Shown: positions 46,750 to 60,104, counted from the stretch's first letter. The stretch is 64,000 bases of DNA from Xiphophorus maculatus (GCF_002775205.1 NC_036448.1:5110572-5174571); one strand, 5' to 3'. A program made the numbers and translations. Notes: a model not told the origin generated them from the letters alone.

Positions 46750-47640
46750 AGAGTTTAAGGCAAAGTATTCACATCCTTTGAAGTTTTGTTTTATTTGTCA
46801 TTTTACCTCATAGTCTTTATTGTCTTTTATTGGGATTTTACCTGATAGGCCTGCACAAAGTAGTTCACCATGTGGAGGTTTTCACCATGTTGTGCGAATA
46901 AAAGTCACACAATCAGATCTAGCCAGTACAACACAGAACCAGCTATCGCTGCAACTGCAGCCGCAGGTCTTTTGAGGTATGTGTCACTCTCTACCAGTGT
47001 TGACATTTTTGCCCATTGTTCTTTTCGAAACAGCTCAGACTCGGTTAGATTGGATGGAAAGCATATGGAAAGAACCTTTTTAAGTCTCACCACAGATGCA
47101 TCATCGGTCCACTCTAAGAAACAAATATGCTTTGATCCACCCTGATGTAGCTGTGGCTGGACGGTGGACATCCACCCCCGGTCTGAAGTCTTCTTCCCAT
47201 CGACCCTGACCAGCTTCCTAAATTTATACTTTAGAAAAGTTTAAATTTTGGTCTCATCTGACCAGAAGAGTTTTGTCCATGGTTTTGCTGTGTCCCGTGG
47301 AGTGGCTTGTGGCATCCTGTGGCTTTCAACGCAGCCACTGTCCACATCTGTTGACAGATTCTCCCACCTAAGTTGTTGATCTCTGCGGCTCCTCAAGAGT
47401 TACTACTAGGAATGTCCTTGCTTATTTCTCTGATTATTTCTCTACTTGTCTGATCTGTAAACATATGTGTTGGAGAGACCTACTAAGTCTTGGTAGGCTT
47501 ATAGTTGTGCCAAACTACTTGCTTCTCTGTGAGATTTTTCAAGCTTGGGATAGTGCTTTATAACCTAATTCTTGTGTAAGTTCCTCGCCACTTTATCCTT
47601 TATCTTGTTTGTAAAGCAAGTAAAATGTTATTTCCATAAC
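46750..47640 (+). repeat. Large dispersed repeat family, longest copy in the window
   Basis: Opens 'aaagtattcacatcctttga', includes 'ggtctcatctgaccagaaga', 'agattctcccacctaagttg' and 'gtcttggtaggcttatagtt', and closes near 'gccactttatcctttatctt'. These phrases are typical of a common fish repeat. The frames are broken and I cannot assign a superfamily. Confidence 0.6.
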
Positions 47641-48330
47641 TTTCACAGATATATAAATCACAAAGCAAAACAATTACAACACAAAAAAGGACATTAGGCA
47701 AAAGCCAACAACATTTGACTCAAACACATCAGAGTCCTGTGTGAAGCCAGAGAATCCAAAAGGTCCAGAATGGTCCCGTTTAAACTATTACTCAAGTCTA
47801 AGAGGAGCGAAATGAGATCATGACAAACCATCTCTCCCGCAGTTTGTGACACACATGATCTCAACTTAGAGATGCTCCGTAAATGATAGAAACACTTCCA
47901 GCAAGCATTTTACAGTGACAGTCAAAAGATGAGGGACTGTCAAAGATGACACCCAGATTTGTGAGACCAGTTTTCAGAATAGGAGCTAAAGATGCGACAG
48001 TTCCTGATTTAAGGACTTTTTTTCATCAGGGAAAATAAAAAGAGTTTCTATTTTGTTTGCATTTGACTGGATTGTTTGCCATGATGTGATGTCGGACAGA
48101 CAGCTGAATGGTTGCAAAGATCAATTCAATTGTGTGTCATCAGCATAGCGTTTTAGGCTATACCCCTAGGGACGTAAATACAATAAAAATAGGATAGGGC
48201 CCAACACTGAACCTTGAGGTACCCCACAAGACAGTGGTGCACTATGTGAGTAAACCTGGTTCATAAAATCAGAAACAGATCTGATAGGTAAAGAAGTGAA
48301 CCAGTTTAACACAATGTCAGAGATGAAAAA
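47640..48330 (-). mobile_element. Broken L2-type LINE reverse transcriptase fragment
   Basis: On the minus strand GVPQGSVLGP (plus positions 48,196-48,225) is followed by RYADDTQL (48,127-48,150), the catalytic YADD region of a non-LTR reverse transcriptase. Further on comes LGVIFDS, typical of the L2/CR1 group. Stop codons and frame changes interrupt it, for example just after DDTQL, so it is dead. Confidence 0.8.
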
Positions 48331-49799
48331 TAAATCTCTCAGTCTGTGACTATCTAGGTAACTTTGAAGGTATTTGGTTCCACTAGGTATTATTTAGGGA
48401 TATCTGATTATTAGGGGGTGGGTGGGCGAACATAATTGCACGTTCAACTTTTTCATATTTTCTTAAGTTACTTTTATGGATTGATGGATTTTGCCAGGAT
48501 AAGTTAAGTCACCGAGGCTAAAATTAGAGCCCTGCCATGAGCGTGCTCCTTGCTTGCTCATTAACAGACGTTTCGAGCGGAAACGCATCCACTAATGACC
48601 CGAGAAGTCAGATGGTTCTCATTGTTAATGTGGTTGGATCGGCATGGCTGTTTATTCTAGACTCCAAACTTGAAATTCTCCACACGATCAAAGGGATCTC
48701 CTCTGTCAAGAACTTTGACCTCAAAACACTGTGGAGTCAGCACTTGCCCACTGAAGTGAGAAGCCCACAAGCAGTCCACAGTAAGACTATTAACTGCATG
48801 TGTTCTGGCTGTGTGATCCCACTTATTGTGATGAATGGCGTGAGTCACGGCGCTCTGTTTAAGACTTCATGACCGCCTGCAGATGCAGAGCCAGAGAAGC
48901 CATCACCCTGACTACTCGACTTGTTTTTGTACCACGGCTAAAACAGAGTAAAAACAAATGGGCCTCCCAACCAGGCCTAAGCTGCCTGAGAGGGGTACGA
49001 ACCCGAGGGGCCGCGAAGGACCACAGAAGGAACCACAGAAATACTTTACATCCAGTACAGAGGAGCAACGGGATTCCAAATATAGACCACGCTAGAAGAA
49101 AAATAGCATTTAATCTCTTCTTAAAGAAGTATATTTTTGCTGCCGCATTCCACATTAGCAGCAGATGAGACTAACTATTGAGCGGGGCAGGAATGTGGAG
49201 TGGTTAGCAAGGGACGTTGTTCAAATATTCCAGCAGACAGCTACTTTAATTCCATTAAAATTGCTGACAGATGCTTGGATTTTATGCAGTAGGAAAGCTA
49301 TGAAATCAGAAAAGAAACATATCCTCAGGGGACTGAAAAGGCATATTTCCTATTTGATTAAGTTTAGCAGCAAAAACATTGTGGAAGGTGAAAGATTTGG
49401 AAATGTCAAGCATTGAATGTCCTTGCCAGATCAAAGAAGCCAGATTAAGTGTTAATGAGGTTCAGGGGACAGTCGGGAATGATCTCTTTTCAGGAACAGA
49501 AAGGCCTCTAAGCACACCAATGTGTAAATGTGTTTTATTTGTGAGTCCAATGTTTATTTGTGTGCAATCAGAGTTTTGTGACTAAATCTGGAAGTCATTT
49601 CATTGTTATTGCTTTTAGTATGTATTCCCCTTGGTATTTTACAACAGTGCGTAGCAGGCAACCAATCAACCAGGCAAGGTTCTCCTGTCCACTTATGTGT
49701 TTTGCATTTCGACAAAGCTTGACGACAGAGTACCTTGGGATGCTTTAAAAGGTTATCCTTGTTTAATCCAAGCAAGAACTCCAGTACAAAGTCAAACTT

Positions 49800-50070
49800 G
49801 TTCCCAGAGCTCAGAGGAGTTCAGCAGGCCTGCACATTGTCTCTCTCATTCTGGGACTTAGAGTAGAGCTGCCACAGCTGAGGTGGTTCAGACATCTGAC
49901 CAGGATACTGTCCACACTCTGGAGGAGACCCGAGGACAGACGGAGAACTCTCTTTGAGGACATCATATTTCTTTCAGACTGGGAAAGACTTCCAGAATGA
50001 GTGTTTTACTCCTAGACCCAACACCCTTGTGATGAGGGATCCATCCATTTATCCTGTACTGGATGAACAG
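49800..50070 (+). mobile_element. LINE 3'-end fragment (RTE/Rex-like, uncertain)
   Basis: Reads 'gctgaggtggttcagacatc', 'ggaggagacccgaggacaga' and 'gactgggaaagacttccag', ending near 'atccatccatttatcctgta'. These phrases are common at the 3' end of fish non-LTR retrotransposons. The clade is uncertain and there is no intact frame. Confidence 0.5.
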
Positions 50071-50949
50071 ACGGAGCCCACCAACAGGTAGACTCCCACA
50101 TTCGGGCATGGATGACTACCAAACACCCGTGCCAACTGAAAGGAAATACCGCCATCTGGTGGTTGAGAAGTTGCAAATGCAAATGTGGTCATCGCACATA
50201 GTGTTAATTACGACAAAAACTGGAATACATCGGAAAATTCCCAGTAAATCATCTTCAATATTTGAATCCATACATTTGTTTATATAAGAATATACTTTTA
50301 AAAAATGTATATTTTTAATATAGTAAAAAGCCTACCTAAATCATAGCAAAAGGATAACGTTATTTGAAAAATTCTTACCATAATCATCAGTCAGTGAAGC
50401 GGGATATAGCTAAGTTTGGTTTCATGTTTTGGGGGTCAGAAAACAGAAGATAATTACAATGTTACATGTTGGGCATAAATCTTCAGATCGTTCAAATGTC
50501 TCCACAGATTTAAAGACAGGCCAAATGTTTTCTTTTTCTTGTCTGGACACATAAATAATTGTAAGTACGTTTTTGTAAGCTTTACAAACCTCTTGATAAA
50601 TTTCAAACTGTGCTTGTGTTTCCTATTCAACTACTTCTCAATTAAATTCTGTTTAGTAGTTCATTTATTTACTTAACGTTTTACATGCACTGTAGTACCA
50701 TATTCTGCCACAAGATGGAAGTAATGATTCGGTAATCCTTCATACTTTTTAGGGTTCAACTGTAAACACCAGTTACTTTCTTTTTCTTCGGAAAACAACT
50801 TAAAGAAACAACACAACTGTCACCTATCAATTGGCTAGTAATTATGTACAGGCTAAAAAAAATATGTGCAAGATTAAAATCTGATCTTTTTTCTTTTAGT
50901 TAAATAACTTTCATTTTTGAATAAAGTTTTGTAAAAACCTGGGCGTCGC

Positions 50950-50974
50950 TTGGTGATGACGTATTTTTGACGCT
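50950..50974 (+). promoter_or_regulatory. CRE-like site at the tada1 start
   Basis: TGACGT at 50,957-50,962 lies within 20 bases of the ATG, in a compact TATA-less context typical of housekeeping genes. Whether a CREB/ATF factor binds is inference. Confidence 0.35.
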
Positions 50975-53900
50975 ATGGCGGCTCACGCGAGCGAGCTGGA
51001 GATTGCGAAGAAGAATTTAACGAATGCCATCGGCGACAACGTGAAGCAGTAAGATGAACAGGCTGCTAACGAGTTTCCTCTGTGTGGGGTTTGCTTCGCA
51101 CTCCATTCCCATGTCGCAGAAAAACCATATAGTTAATTTGAGGCCTCTCGGCATGTTAGCAGCTGGCCAGCACTTGGCTATTAGCATTGGCTAGCTAATG
51201 TTTTTAGCGGTTCACTCCTGACTTTTTTTGAGGATTTTTTGTGCCGTCCGTGTAGTGCTGGGAATGATAAACGTCTGCTCTTTGTGTTTTATTTTAGTTA
51301 AAATGTGTCATTAACGTAAGAAAAAAGAACGTTCATTGTAGCTATTTAAAGTTCTTTCATTCCTCATTTGTTTTGTCCTTGCAGTTATTGGGCTAACCTA
51401 AAGCTGTGGTTCAAACAGAAGATTAGCAAAGAAGAGTTTGACGTCGAGGCACGTCGCCTGTTGCCTCAGGAGAATGGTTGGTGTGCAGACGAAGCTGCTT
51501 TCCTTTCTAATGTTTTCTGAAAAGCAATGTGGCTTATCGAAGATGTTCTCTTTTCTATCCCAGTCCACTTTCACAACGACTTCCTGCTGGCCATCCTCAC
51601 ACGATGTCAGATTATTGTTTCTACACCAGGTGAGTTTGATGCATCCGGATTCGTGCAAACGTTAGAGCATCTCTTCCAACATGTCGGACAATTTTACTTG
51701 CGTGCTACAAATGAGTATTTATTTGCTAATGGGTATTGTAGATAAGGTGCAAATGTGACCTCATATAACTTTATAGAACAATGCCTACAGTGGAAACAAG
51801 ATATTTAGATAAACTGAATATCAAGACACATAATACACTTTTTTTTTCTCTCATTGCCTCAAGTTAAATCTGACCAAATGTCTCTTGTCAGTTACTATTA
51901 CCCAAATTATCTCTATATCCTAAACACCAGAAAACTTAAAAATAAAAACATTTCAAAGGTTTGCAGGCAGAACTGTCTTTTAAACTGTATGACTTGGGTC
52001 AAACCTTTTGTGGCATTTAGGATGTAGAAAAGAGTCGCAACAGTTGATCAGTTGATGAAATGTTCATCAAAGCTCTCATGGCACACATCGTCATCATCAT
52101 ATTCATGACTGTAAGATTCGTCCCTGTCTTATTTTATTCAACACAGAATAAAAGGCATTGAAAGCATTTTGGATCAAGCTGTCAAATGCCAAACATTTCC
52201 TAGCTTCAAAATGTTTGGACAGTCGTTTCCATCAGAAAACTGCCAGAATTGTTCAGAAAGTTATTAGGGGTTGTAATAAATTGATTAGAAGTTATCATGA
52301 CACATCGGAAAACCTCCGAACACATTAGGAAATTCGCCAGGACACACAATTCTAAAAATGTGGGCTGTTATCTAATATTTATACGGCTGCTGTTCAACCA
52401 TTTACCGATATCATTAATATTGCACACAAAAAACAAATCTCTTCACTTCCGACACTGCGTGAAACAGAAACAAACGTCTTGGTTGAATGAAAGTAGTTTT
52501 TCATCTACTTCTTTATGGGAGAGGTGTGTGAATAATTAACGGTATGTACACGAAATGAAAGAAATAAATCAAAGTGCTTAAATCGAGAAACGAATGATTT
52601 ATTTCTGGTTTTAAAAAACAACAACTTTATTTGGGATAGTCACTTAAGATCAAGTGCTGAGTTTGCTATTATCATCAGTGTACGCAGAGAACATGGAATA
52701 AATCCGGGGTGTGTTTAACCAGAAAATCAACTATATAACTGATTTCCAAAGGATGTTGTCTTTTTTTTTTAATAGCATCAACAAAATAGTTGTACAAATC
52801 TGTTTGGCCATACTTCCTGCTTCTCACAGAAGGAATTAATTTAATGAGTCCCAACAATACTTAATTTCCCTTTGAGATCAATGAAGTATTTTTTGTATTG
52901 AACTGAATAGTGATGTTATCAGTCAAGAGGTCGTAGCCACACCTTCGTCCAGCTTGTATTTTCAACAAAGTTGCACCAGTATAACTAAGAAAGTGACCGT
53001 GTCCCTCAAATCAGTTGATCAATTCTAATTTTTTTGTGTGCGTGTGTCCAACAAGCTGGTTTGGGAAGAAAATGTTTGTACACATAAGAAATAACCGCAA
53101 TTTGTTCTTTATTCTTTCTTAATCTTCCATAATCAAATATTTGTAAAACTCACTGGCCAGAAAGAGAGCAAAGCTTTTAGACGCATCTCAAAAGAAAACA
53201 ACAAGGTTTTATGAAGTCAACTGTTGTTGTTCTCAAGTCTGCTGGCGCTTTAATTGTCGTGTTGCTCTTGTGGCGTTTTGCTTTAGAAATAAAACCTTTG
53301 TAAGGTAGTAAGTAGAGTTGCTGTCTTTTTTACCCATTCAACGTCAGTCGTGTTCTTTTCAGTTTCTATAAATAATCAAACTCCCCAGTGATCTCGGGAT
53401 TATGCTTTCCCTCTTAGATTTATGATTGTGTTTAGTCTTCTAAATTCCCACTTTATCCCTGTATCCGTAACCTTAAACCTGTGTGGCGCCTGAATAAGTT
53501 GTGTAATCTGTCTCGGTTTTGGTTAGTCCGGGGGAGAGAACTAGGAAATACCCTCCATACATCAAACCTGCGCTGCCGTCCGGACGCCCCCGCTCGTTCC
53601 GCTGCTGCACACAAAGGCATTTCGTGTCTACGTCTGAAGTTGCTGTCGATTCAACACTACTCTCATATTCGGGTTTGGAGCGAGTTTTCAGGACTAACCC
53701 AAAATGCGCCATAAAGTTTACAGATTACTTTAACGTAAACCTTTGAATGCACACGTTTTGCACAACTCTTTGATCTCTAGTAAAGGAGCTTAGCAGCAAA
53801 ATTCACTCCAGGTGTCTGTTACATGAATAGGCCAACATACACGTATTGTATTTGGACATCTAGAGACCAAGACGACGCCTAGCAACTGATGACCAGGACC

Positions 53901-56900
53901 TTACCGTTGCAAGGTCACAAATAGGATGTTGTCCGACAGAAGTGGCCACAGAGCTTCATCACCAGGTTGCAACACGGATACAAAGAGACCGAAAGAGTCA
54001 CTTTTACTTGATCGATGCATATTATAATTCTCCACTGGACTTGAGCAATGACTGAAAGATATCATAACTATGAAAGACGTCTTTTCCACTGAAGCGCATC
54101 ACATCCCAATCCCACCACTCTTAGCTCTGACTTTGCATCCAAACAGATTTTTCTACAGATGTTGCAGTGAATGCCCCACAAAACGCCGTTTCTATTAATT
54201 TAACTTCCTTCGTCTGATGATTTTTGTGACACTCCCACTGCTGTCTCCGGTTGATGGATAAATTTTAAAATCGATTCAGAAACCATGGCGGCCATCAACA
54301 TTTCCTCAAACTGAGCGCTGGAGTGTGATGTCAACGTTCTTCGGCTCGTTTTGGGAACGTCCAATTGCCATCGCATCAATCAGTGGTATGAAGGACCACG
54401 CAAAAAAAAAACAAAAATCAGATTTCAGAAGAAAAAAAAAATCTGAATCGAGTATCAAGACCAGCTGCGTTAACGTAGCCTGAGTTGACTTGTGAACAAC
54501 ATGAGATGTCGTCGTCAAGACCAAGAGCTCATGGCGCGTTATGGACGCCATGGAGACACTTAGAGATTCTTTTGTTGTGGCATACTCACAACTTTTGTTT
54601 ACTAACTTTTGATTAAAAGTATTGCTTGACATTGGAAAAACACAAGTGTACACTTCTACTTTAATTCTCTTTGTATTCTGTCACTGGCATGTGAACTTTT
54701 TCTGTTTTCCATGGATTTCACCCAAAAAAAACAAATATCTCTAACATTTTGTGAGAAATGTACAGTATGTATGTGCCAAGTATTTTTTTTTTTTTTTTTT
54801 TTTGTACGGTACTTTTAGTTTGTTGCAGATAATAAAATAATATCCAAGTTCAGTTTAGACTGCAGATGTGCGTCATGGCTTGTGTGTCGCCACTACAGTC
54901 ATAACCCGTTTTAATGCTTCTTGTGTTTCCTTCTCTGTCCTCTAGAGGGCCCAGGTTCCTTGCAGTGGCAAAGCTGTGCCTCAAAGTCTGACAAGTCAAA
55001 AGGAAAGAAGAAGTGTTCCTCCAGGCAGAAATTTGATGTAAGTCCTCATTCTTCTCTTTTTTTTTTCTTTTTTTTTTTTTTTTCAAAATTCACTTTCAGA
55101 GGAAGTCACAGTTCAGATGAGCCAATTGTTGGCATCGTGAGCGGTTGTTTTTAATGTCTGGGACAGGTAATGAATGATTCACTGCACGTTTAGTAGTTGA
55201 CTCACCGTCTCGTTGCGATGTCGCGTTCGGTGCCCCGCAGCACCGCTTCCAGCCACAGAACCCTCTGTTCGGAGCGCAGCCGTTCAGCCCGCGGGAGGCG
55301 GGCGGCGAGGAGGAGGAGCTGCGGCTGAGCGCCCACACGCTGCTGCTGCCGACCCGGGGCCAGCTGGAGGCCCGCATGATGGTCACCGCCTTCGAGATGG
55401 GGCTGGACAACGTCACAGAAGACGCCATCAGCACCGTGGTCTGTGCTGTGGAGGTGGGCCGGCGTCATCCACATGCCTGCTCACAAACATTACATAACTG
55501 CTTTCTCCATCACATACGGCGGTGAAAATGAGTGTCGGACAGAATTTGTCATATTATTGTAGACGTGTTTCTGAAGGTGGTTTTGATGTGAAATGTTCAC
55601 TGGAGCCTTGGCAGTCCGTACATAGAAAGAAACAAACAAAAAAAGAAATTTAAGTAATTTGTAATAATGTAAAATAACAGAGTATTCAGGTAATCGTCAG
55701 TTAATTTAGTAACCGATTAATTGTTAACCGGAGTGTTAAGACTCAAAAAATGTCATTTGCTAAAAGAATAACATCATAACAGCAGTATTTAAACCAAAAC
55801 TGTAGCAAAAATGTTAACATTTAGCATTTAAGATAAAGAAAAAAAACAACCTGTCTGTAAATATGCTCTACCCAAATTTCCTCAGTTTTATCGTCAGCTG
55901 GTTCAAAACCTGTAAAAAATCTTCTTTTGTTATTCAAGTATTAATCGATCAATCCAAAAAGCAATCAACCGATTAGCTCTGTAAGGGATGGGAAGTCGAG
56001 CAGAACGGGCTCACATGTTGACGTTAGAAGGATTTTTCAGTTGCGGATGAATGCTTTGCTACAAATGCAGTTGTTGAATTTTAGGCAATAAAATGTTTTC
56101 CTTATCTAAATAAAAGAATTAAATTGGCTATCGTTTTATGTATTTCTAGTATGAAATAAAATAATCTTAAGTGATTAAATGAAAAATCTGCCAAGTGTGC
56201 CAATTTTTATTTATTTTTATTGGATTTCTCCATTAATCATCAGAATAATTGATTGCTAAAATATTTTCAGCAGCAGGACGGCTTTCTAATCGCTCATAGA
56301 TTTCAGCCGGTGTCTTTTCTTTGCGATCCTCCTTCCTCCTCCCGTTCAGCGTGTGTTCAAACCCCTCCCCCCCTGTGTCATGTCACACTGTTACACACAA
56401 CTTCAATTCTGAACTTATTCGTTTACGGTTTCTTTCTGTGTACGGATTGCTTGGGTCGTTTACCAACACCTGCTGAAGGTTTCACGTCACCGGCACCTTT
56501 TAGAAATACGTTTGCCACAAAACATTGGACTTCTTTTACCAATGTCGCATCCTGTTTCTTCCATTGCTTGGCGTAAATCGCCGAACGGAAACCGTGTTCC
56601 TCCTGCTCGTGCGTTGACGCCGAACTCTCATTTCAGCACCACTTGAAAGACGTCCTGACCGCCGTAATCACTCGGAGGAAGGCGTACCGGCTACGCGACG
56701 GACACTTCCCTTACGCCTTCGGCACCGACGTCACGCCTCGGCCTTATCTCAAGAACAGCCTGTCTGCGTACCACGGCATCAGCGAATGGTAGAGAGCGTC
56801 AACGTTTTCTAGTTAACTCGGGGGTGGGGGGGCGTCGCGCTCATTTTTTTGGTTTTGAGCCACATCAGGATCAGGTGTGCGTTGCTAGGGACGACGCACA

Positions 56901-58141
56901 TTAATCGATATTTCTGTAAATGCACCAGATTTAGCCAAAACGCTGATTTCTATCTGTTGTAATGTTGAATCTTTTTGCACATTGATGTAATTTAGCAGAA
57001 TACAGACTAACACTGCTCTGATTTGATTGATAAAAACATGGACAAACATAACAGCTCTTGGTCCCACTGCTTAATGATGATACAGAACCAACTGACGTAT
57101 CACACATAGCTGTAATAACAAAAGCAGATTTTTCCTTCTTTGTTATGGAATAATTGCGTTAATTTCCACAACAAATTGCCGTCACCATCCACAGAAACTC
57201 TTTGGAGGATTTGAATTAATATGAGTTACAGCAACATTTTATTTCCCTTTGGGAGCAGTAAAGTATTTTTGAATTGAATTTAAAATTCAATTTTAAAAAT
57301 CAACCTAAAAATTGTTGATTTTTTTTTAGGTTTTAAATTTTGAAGGGTTCTTTCACGTCATTTTCTAAAAATGTCAACAGCCCACAGAATGAATAAAGAT
57401 GTATCCTATTTTTTTTTACAAGGTTTTAGGGTTTTTTCTATTATTAGTTTAAAACAAAAACATTGAAATAAAGCAGTGTTTCTTTAAAAATGACAACAAA
57501 GTTCGTACAGTGGATATTTACCTCATAACATTTGTGGCTCTGAATAACATGCATTTAACTGGAATGTGGGCAAAGTTTGCAGATTCCTTTTCTAGACTCT
57601 AGAGGGCCACATAAAACCTATTCCTGATTCGGTCCCCAGACCTTGAGTTTGACGTGTGCTGCTTAAGAGAAAACGCATAAATGTTTCTGTAGATCCAGAT
57701 AAATATATACCCCTGCCGTTATTTTTGTGTGTGTGTTTTTTTTCTTTCTAAGTCCTCCTCCAAGCGCATCTCTTGCTGCGTGCCCGCCGCCTCAGGTGTC
57801 GCCCGACGACGCCGAGCAAAAAGCCATCCACTTGCTCGCCTGCTCCTCTGACACGCTACCTGCACCGCTTCCTCCAATCAGCATGTTTGACCTCCTGGAA
57901 GCGCTAAAGGTACGAAGATCAGCAAAAGTGAGTTTTTAGCACGCTTTCAGATGCTTTTAACGCTTCGTGTAACGTCTGTGTGGCGCAGGTTCATCGCGGC
58001 GTGATGCCCTCCCACACCATGTACGCCCTCAACATGGAGCGCATCCTGGTCCAGCTCTGGCACCCCAGCCACGAGGAACTGGAGCAGGACCGCATACACA
58101 GGCAGAGGCTGGCCGGTAAGGAGGGCATGCCGGTCAGCTGA
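50975..58141 (+). CDS. tada1: Transcriptional adapter 1 (SAGA complex subunit)
   Basis: TADA1 is the vertebrate counterpart of yeast Ada1, a core histone-fold subunit of the SAGA co-activator, in the nucleus. Eight exons (50975-51048, 51385-51476, 51564-51629, 54946-55037, 55241-55453, 56637-56788, 57753-57909, 57989-58141) join in frame to 332 aa (human 335). All have GT/AG splice sites. The N-terminus [38 protein letters not shown] is the SAGA-Tad1 domain start. Next come a [21 protein letters not shown] basic linker, then [43 protein letters not shown] (histone-fold-like helices), [10 protein letters not shown], and a conserved C-terminus [20 protein letters not shown]. Residues encoded across the exon 1/2 join give His where I remember Gln in human (KQYW). 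The segment after ISE is a proline/alanine-rich linker of low conservation. Confidence 0.96.
53480..53740. other. CpG-rich patch in tada1 intron 3, unexplained
   Basis: Between 53,515 and 53,710 GC and CpG content rise ('gccgtccggacgcccccgct', 'gcgagttttcaggac'). Open frames on both strands (about 75 aa) show no known domain. It could be an inserted element or a processed fragment. I cannot name a source. Confidence 0.3.
55620..56270. other. tada1 intron 5, MITE-like AT-rich sequence
   Basis: Contains 'agtaaccgattaattgttaa' and 'attgattgctaaaatatttt' modules, which I associate with a common fish element built on 'cgattaatcg'. No coding sequence was seen. Confidence 0.35.
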
Positions 58142-60090
58142 GAGGCTCGCTCTGACTCTCTTTTCACCAGACTGTAGGACCGAGCTCGTCTCTGGAAACC
58201 AGTCCATCTCCAGAACAGCCACATGGGGGGGGTGTTTTCCAGGAAGTGAAAGGCTTGGATAAAACCTGTGGCTTACAGAAGATGGAGCAAGAGGAAAACC
58301 AGGAAGCTGGAACGCTGTTGTTGTCTGTATGATGTAAAACCTTTACCTGTCCAACTTTTAATTACTTGTTGCACAATAGGAAACAATTGGTTGTAATTTA
58401 GTCCGTTTTAAACTGTAGGAGCGAATGAAGCACAACAGTCTAGTTCTGGATAAAACAAAGTCTTACCAAGTGTTTTTGGTCTAGTTTCTAGTGGAAATAT
58501 TGTAGTTTTGTCTTATTTCAGGTGCACTAACACACACATAATGTTTCAGCATGAAACTGGAGCTTGTTTTAAGTCAATAATGAGAAAAACTTACTATTTT
58601 CACAGGCAGATTATTTCACTTATAACATGGGAAAAAGGTATCGTTATAAATAAAATAACCTGCCAGTGGAACTAATGCTTTTCTTTTATTAATATTAATG
58701 AATTATTGTCTTAGAACAAGCTCCTTTTCTTGCTGAAAAGTTACTTAGGTTATTTTTGTCTTATTTCAAGTGTACTAAGATATTTGCACCAGAAATTAGA
58801 CCAAAAATACTTTTATGCTTCTGGTGGATTTCTTGTGGGAATTTCTTCTTCAAATCTAACCTGCTGCTTTCAGGGATAACGTGTTGCATCCTGGATGTCC
58901 AAACGATGTTCATCACCTTTACGAAACTGCAAGTAATGTTAATTATTAGAAATTAGATAAAAAATACAAAAGAAAAATCTATTAAAATCAATCGGATTCA
59001 ATTTGTCAATTGTACCAGGTTTGGTTGTGTACGGTGTTATAGTTTGTACACTATGCTTATTACTTCTTCCTAAATAGCATAAGGTTCCTTTTTTTCCTGT
59101 TTTATTTTACTAATTTAAGTAAGATTTTTTTTTTGAGCATCTATTAACACATAATTGTGTGATGTGTGGCCAACCTTCCCCCCCCCACCACCTTTACAAT
59201 AATTTAATCTCACCTTACACGGGTGAAACATATTGGCACCATTATACCTCCGTAGATTTGGCTGCAGCAAAAAGCTATTCCTCAAAAAATGGACGTAGAA
59301 GACGAGGGTCTAATGCAAATTTACACCACACTTTTCAGATTTTTAGTCGTAAAAATAAGAGGTCTTCTGTTGACAAATTAGTATTAAATCAGAACTTTCT
59401 AGCAAAGTTCTCTAAGATTTTAGGCTGCAGTGTTGATGTGAAAATTGTTAAGTTAGTATATATTAAAAAAAAAACTACAGTAAAGTGCTGCATATGAGAA
59501 AATGCTTAAATAATTTCGACATCTGCGATGTTCAGAGTAAATGCTGGAATCTGGTCTGGAGAAGAGCTGAAGTTTACAGTGTGCATTGAACTCGCCTTGA
59601 AACATAATATCCAGAATGTCTCCTAATATTTACTAGTTTCTAGTTACAGTGTTGGTGATCCTCAGTGTTTCTACATAGTATATGTGTTCATACATTTGTT
59701 TTGTTTTTTTTTTGCTATTTTTTTTTATAAATATATATTTCACATAGTTATGAATAAAAGTCATTTTGTTTAAGCTAAATTATACATTGCGTTTTTACTA
59801 CGCACTTAAGTGTGTAAACAAAGCTGCGTTTGCCCCAGTGGTGACTTGTTGGCGTCACCAGCAGCAGAGTGGGGAGAGGGGCGGGAGGAGGCCAGTGATT
59901 CAGCCACGCGCACTTCGAGTCACCTTCCCATATTTGGGCTCCCTGCTGTTTCCTTCCGGAAGCCGGGCTCTGTCCAATGAGCGCTCGCGCCTCACACGCC
60001 ACAGAATGACTCAGGGTCCCCGTCTGTTCCCGAGTCTTGGACTAAAAAGCTTCTCGCTCCTTGTAAATTAGACAAAAATGCTAGCATGTA
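58142..60090. other. tada1 3' flank, between converging tada1 and jun
   Basis: Holds the probable 3' UTR of tada1, a fold-back element at 58,455-58,820, and repeat remnants near 59,160-59,500 ('cacacttttcagatttttag'). An AATAAA at 59,753-59,758 on the plus strand is one candidate end of transcription; others could be used. No gene is seen. Confidence 0.5.
58455..58820. mobile_element. Fold-back (palindromic) DNA element, third copy
   Basis: Left arm 'tcttaccaagtgtttttggtc' and 'tagtttctagtggaaatatt'; right arm 'tactaagatatttgcaccag' and 'agaccaaaaatacttttatg'. The centre carries 'gcttgttttaagtcaataat' with its inverse 'attattgtcttagaacaagc'. It lies 300 bases past the tada1 stop and may be transcribed in the 3' UTR. 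Confidence 0.75.
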
Positions 60091-60104
60091 TGTTCAACTT
60101 TTCT

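Larger units (their letters stand above)
40526..50940. other. Intergenic between angptl1 and tada1, no gene seen
   Basis: Contents: reverse repeat copies at 40,720-41,160 and 41,160-41,420, a 70-base duplicated block at 43,331 and 43,699, dispersed repeats at 45,540-45,985 and 46,750-47,640, an L2-type LINE fragment at 47,640-48,330, and a LINE tail at 49,800-50,070. Several open frames of 100-160 aa (for example around 44,341-44,875 and 46,032-46,723) have no recognisable domain and fall in repeat-like sequence. The stretch at 48,530-49,770 has nothing I can name. Confidence 0.55.
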
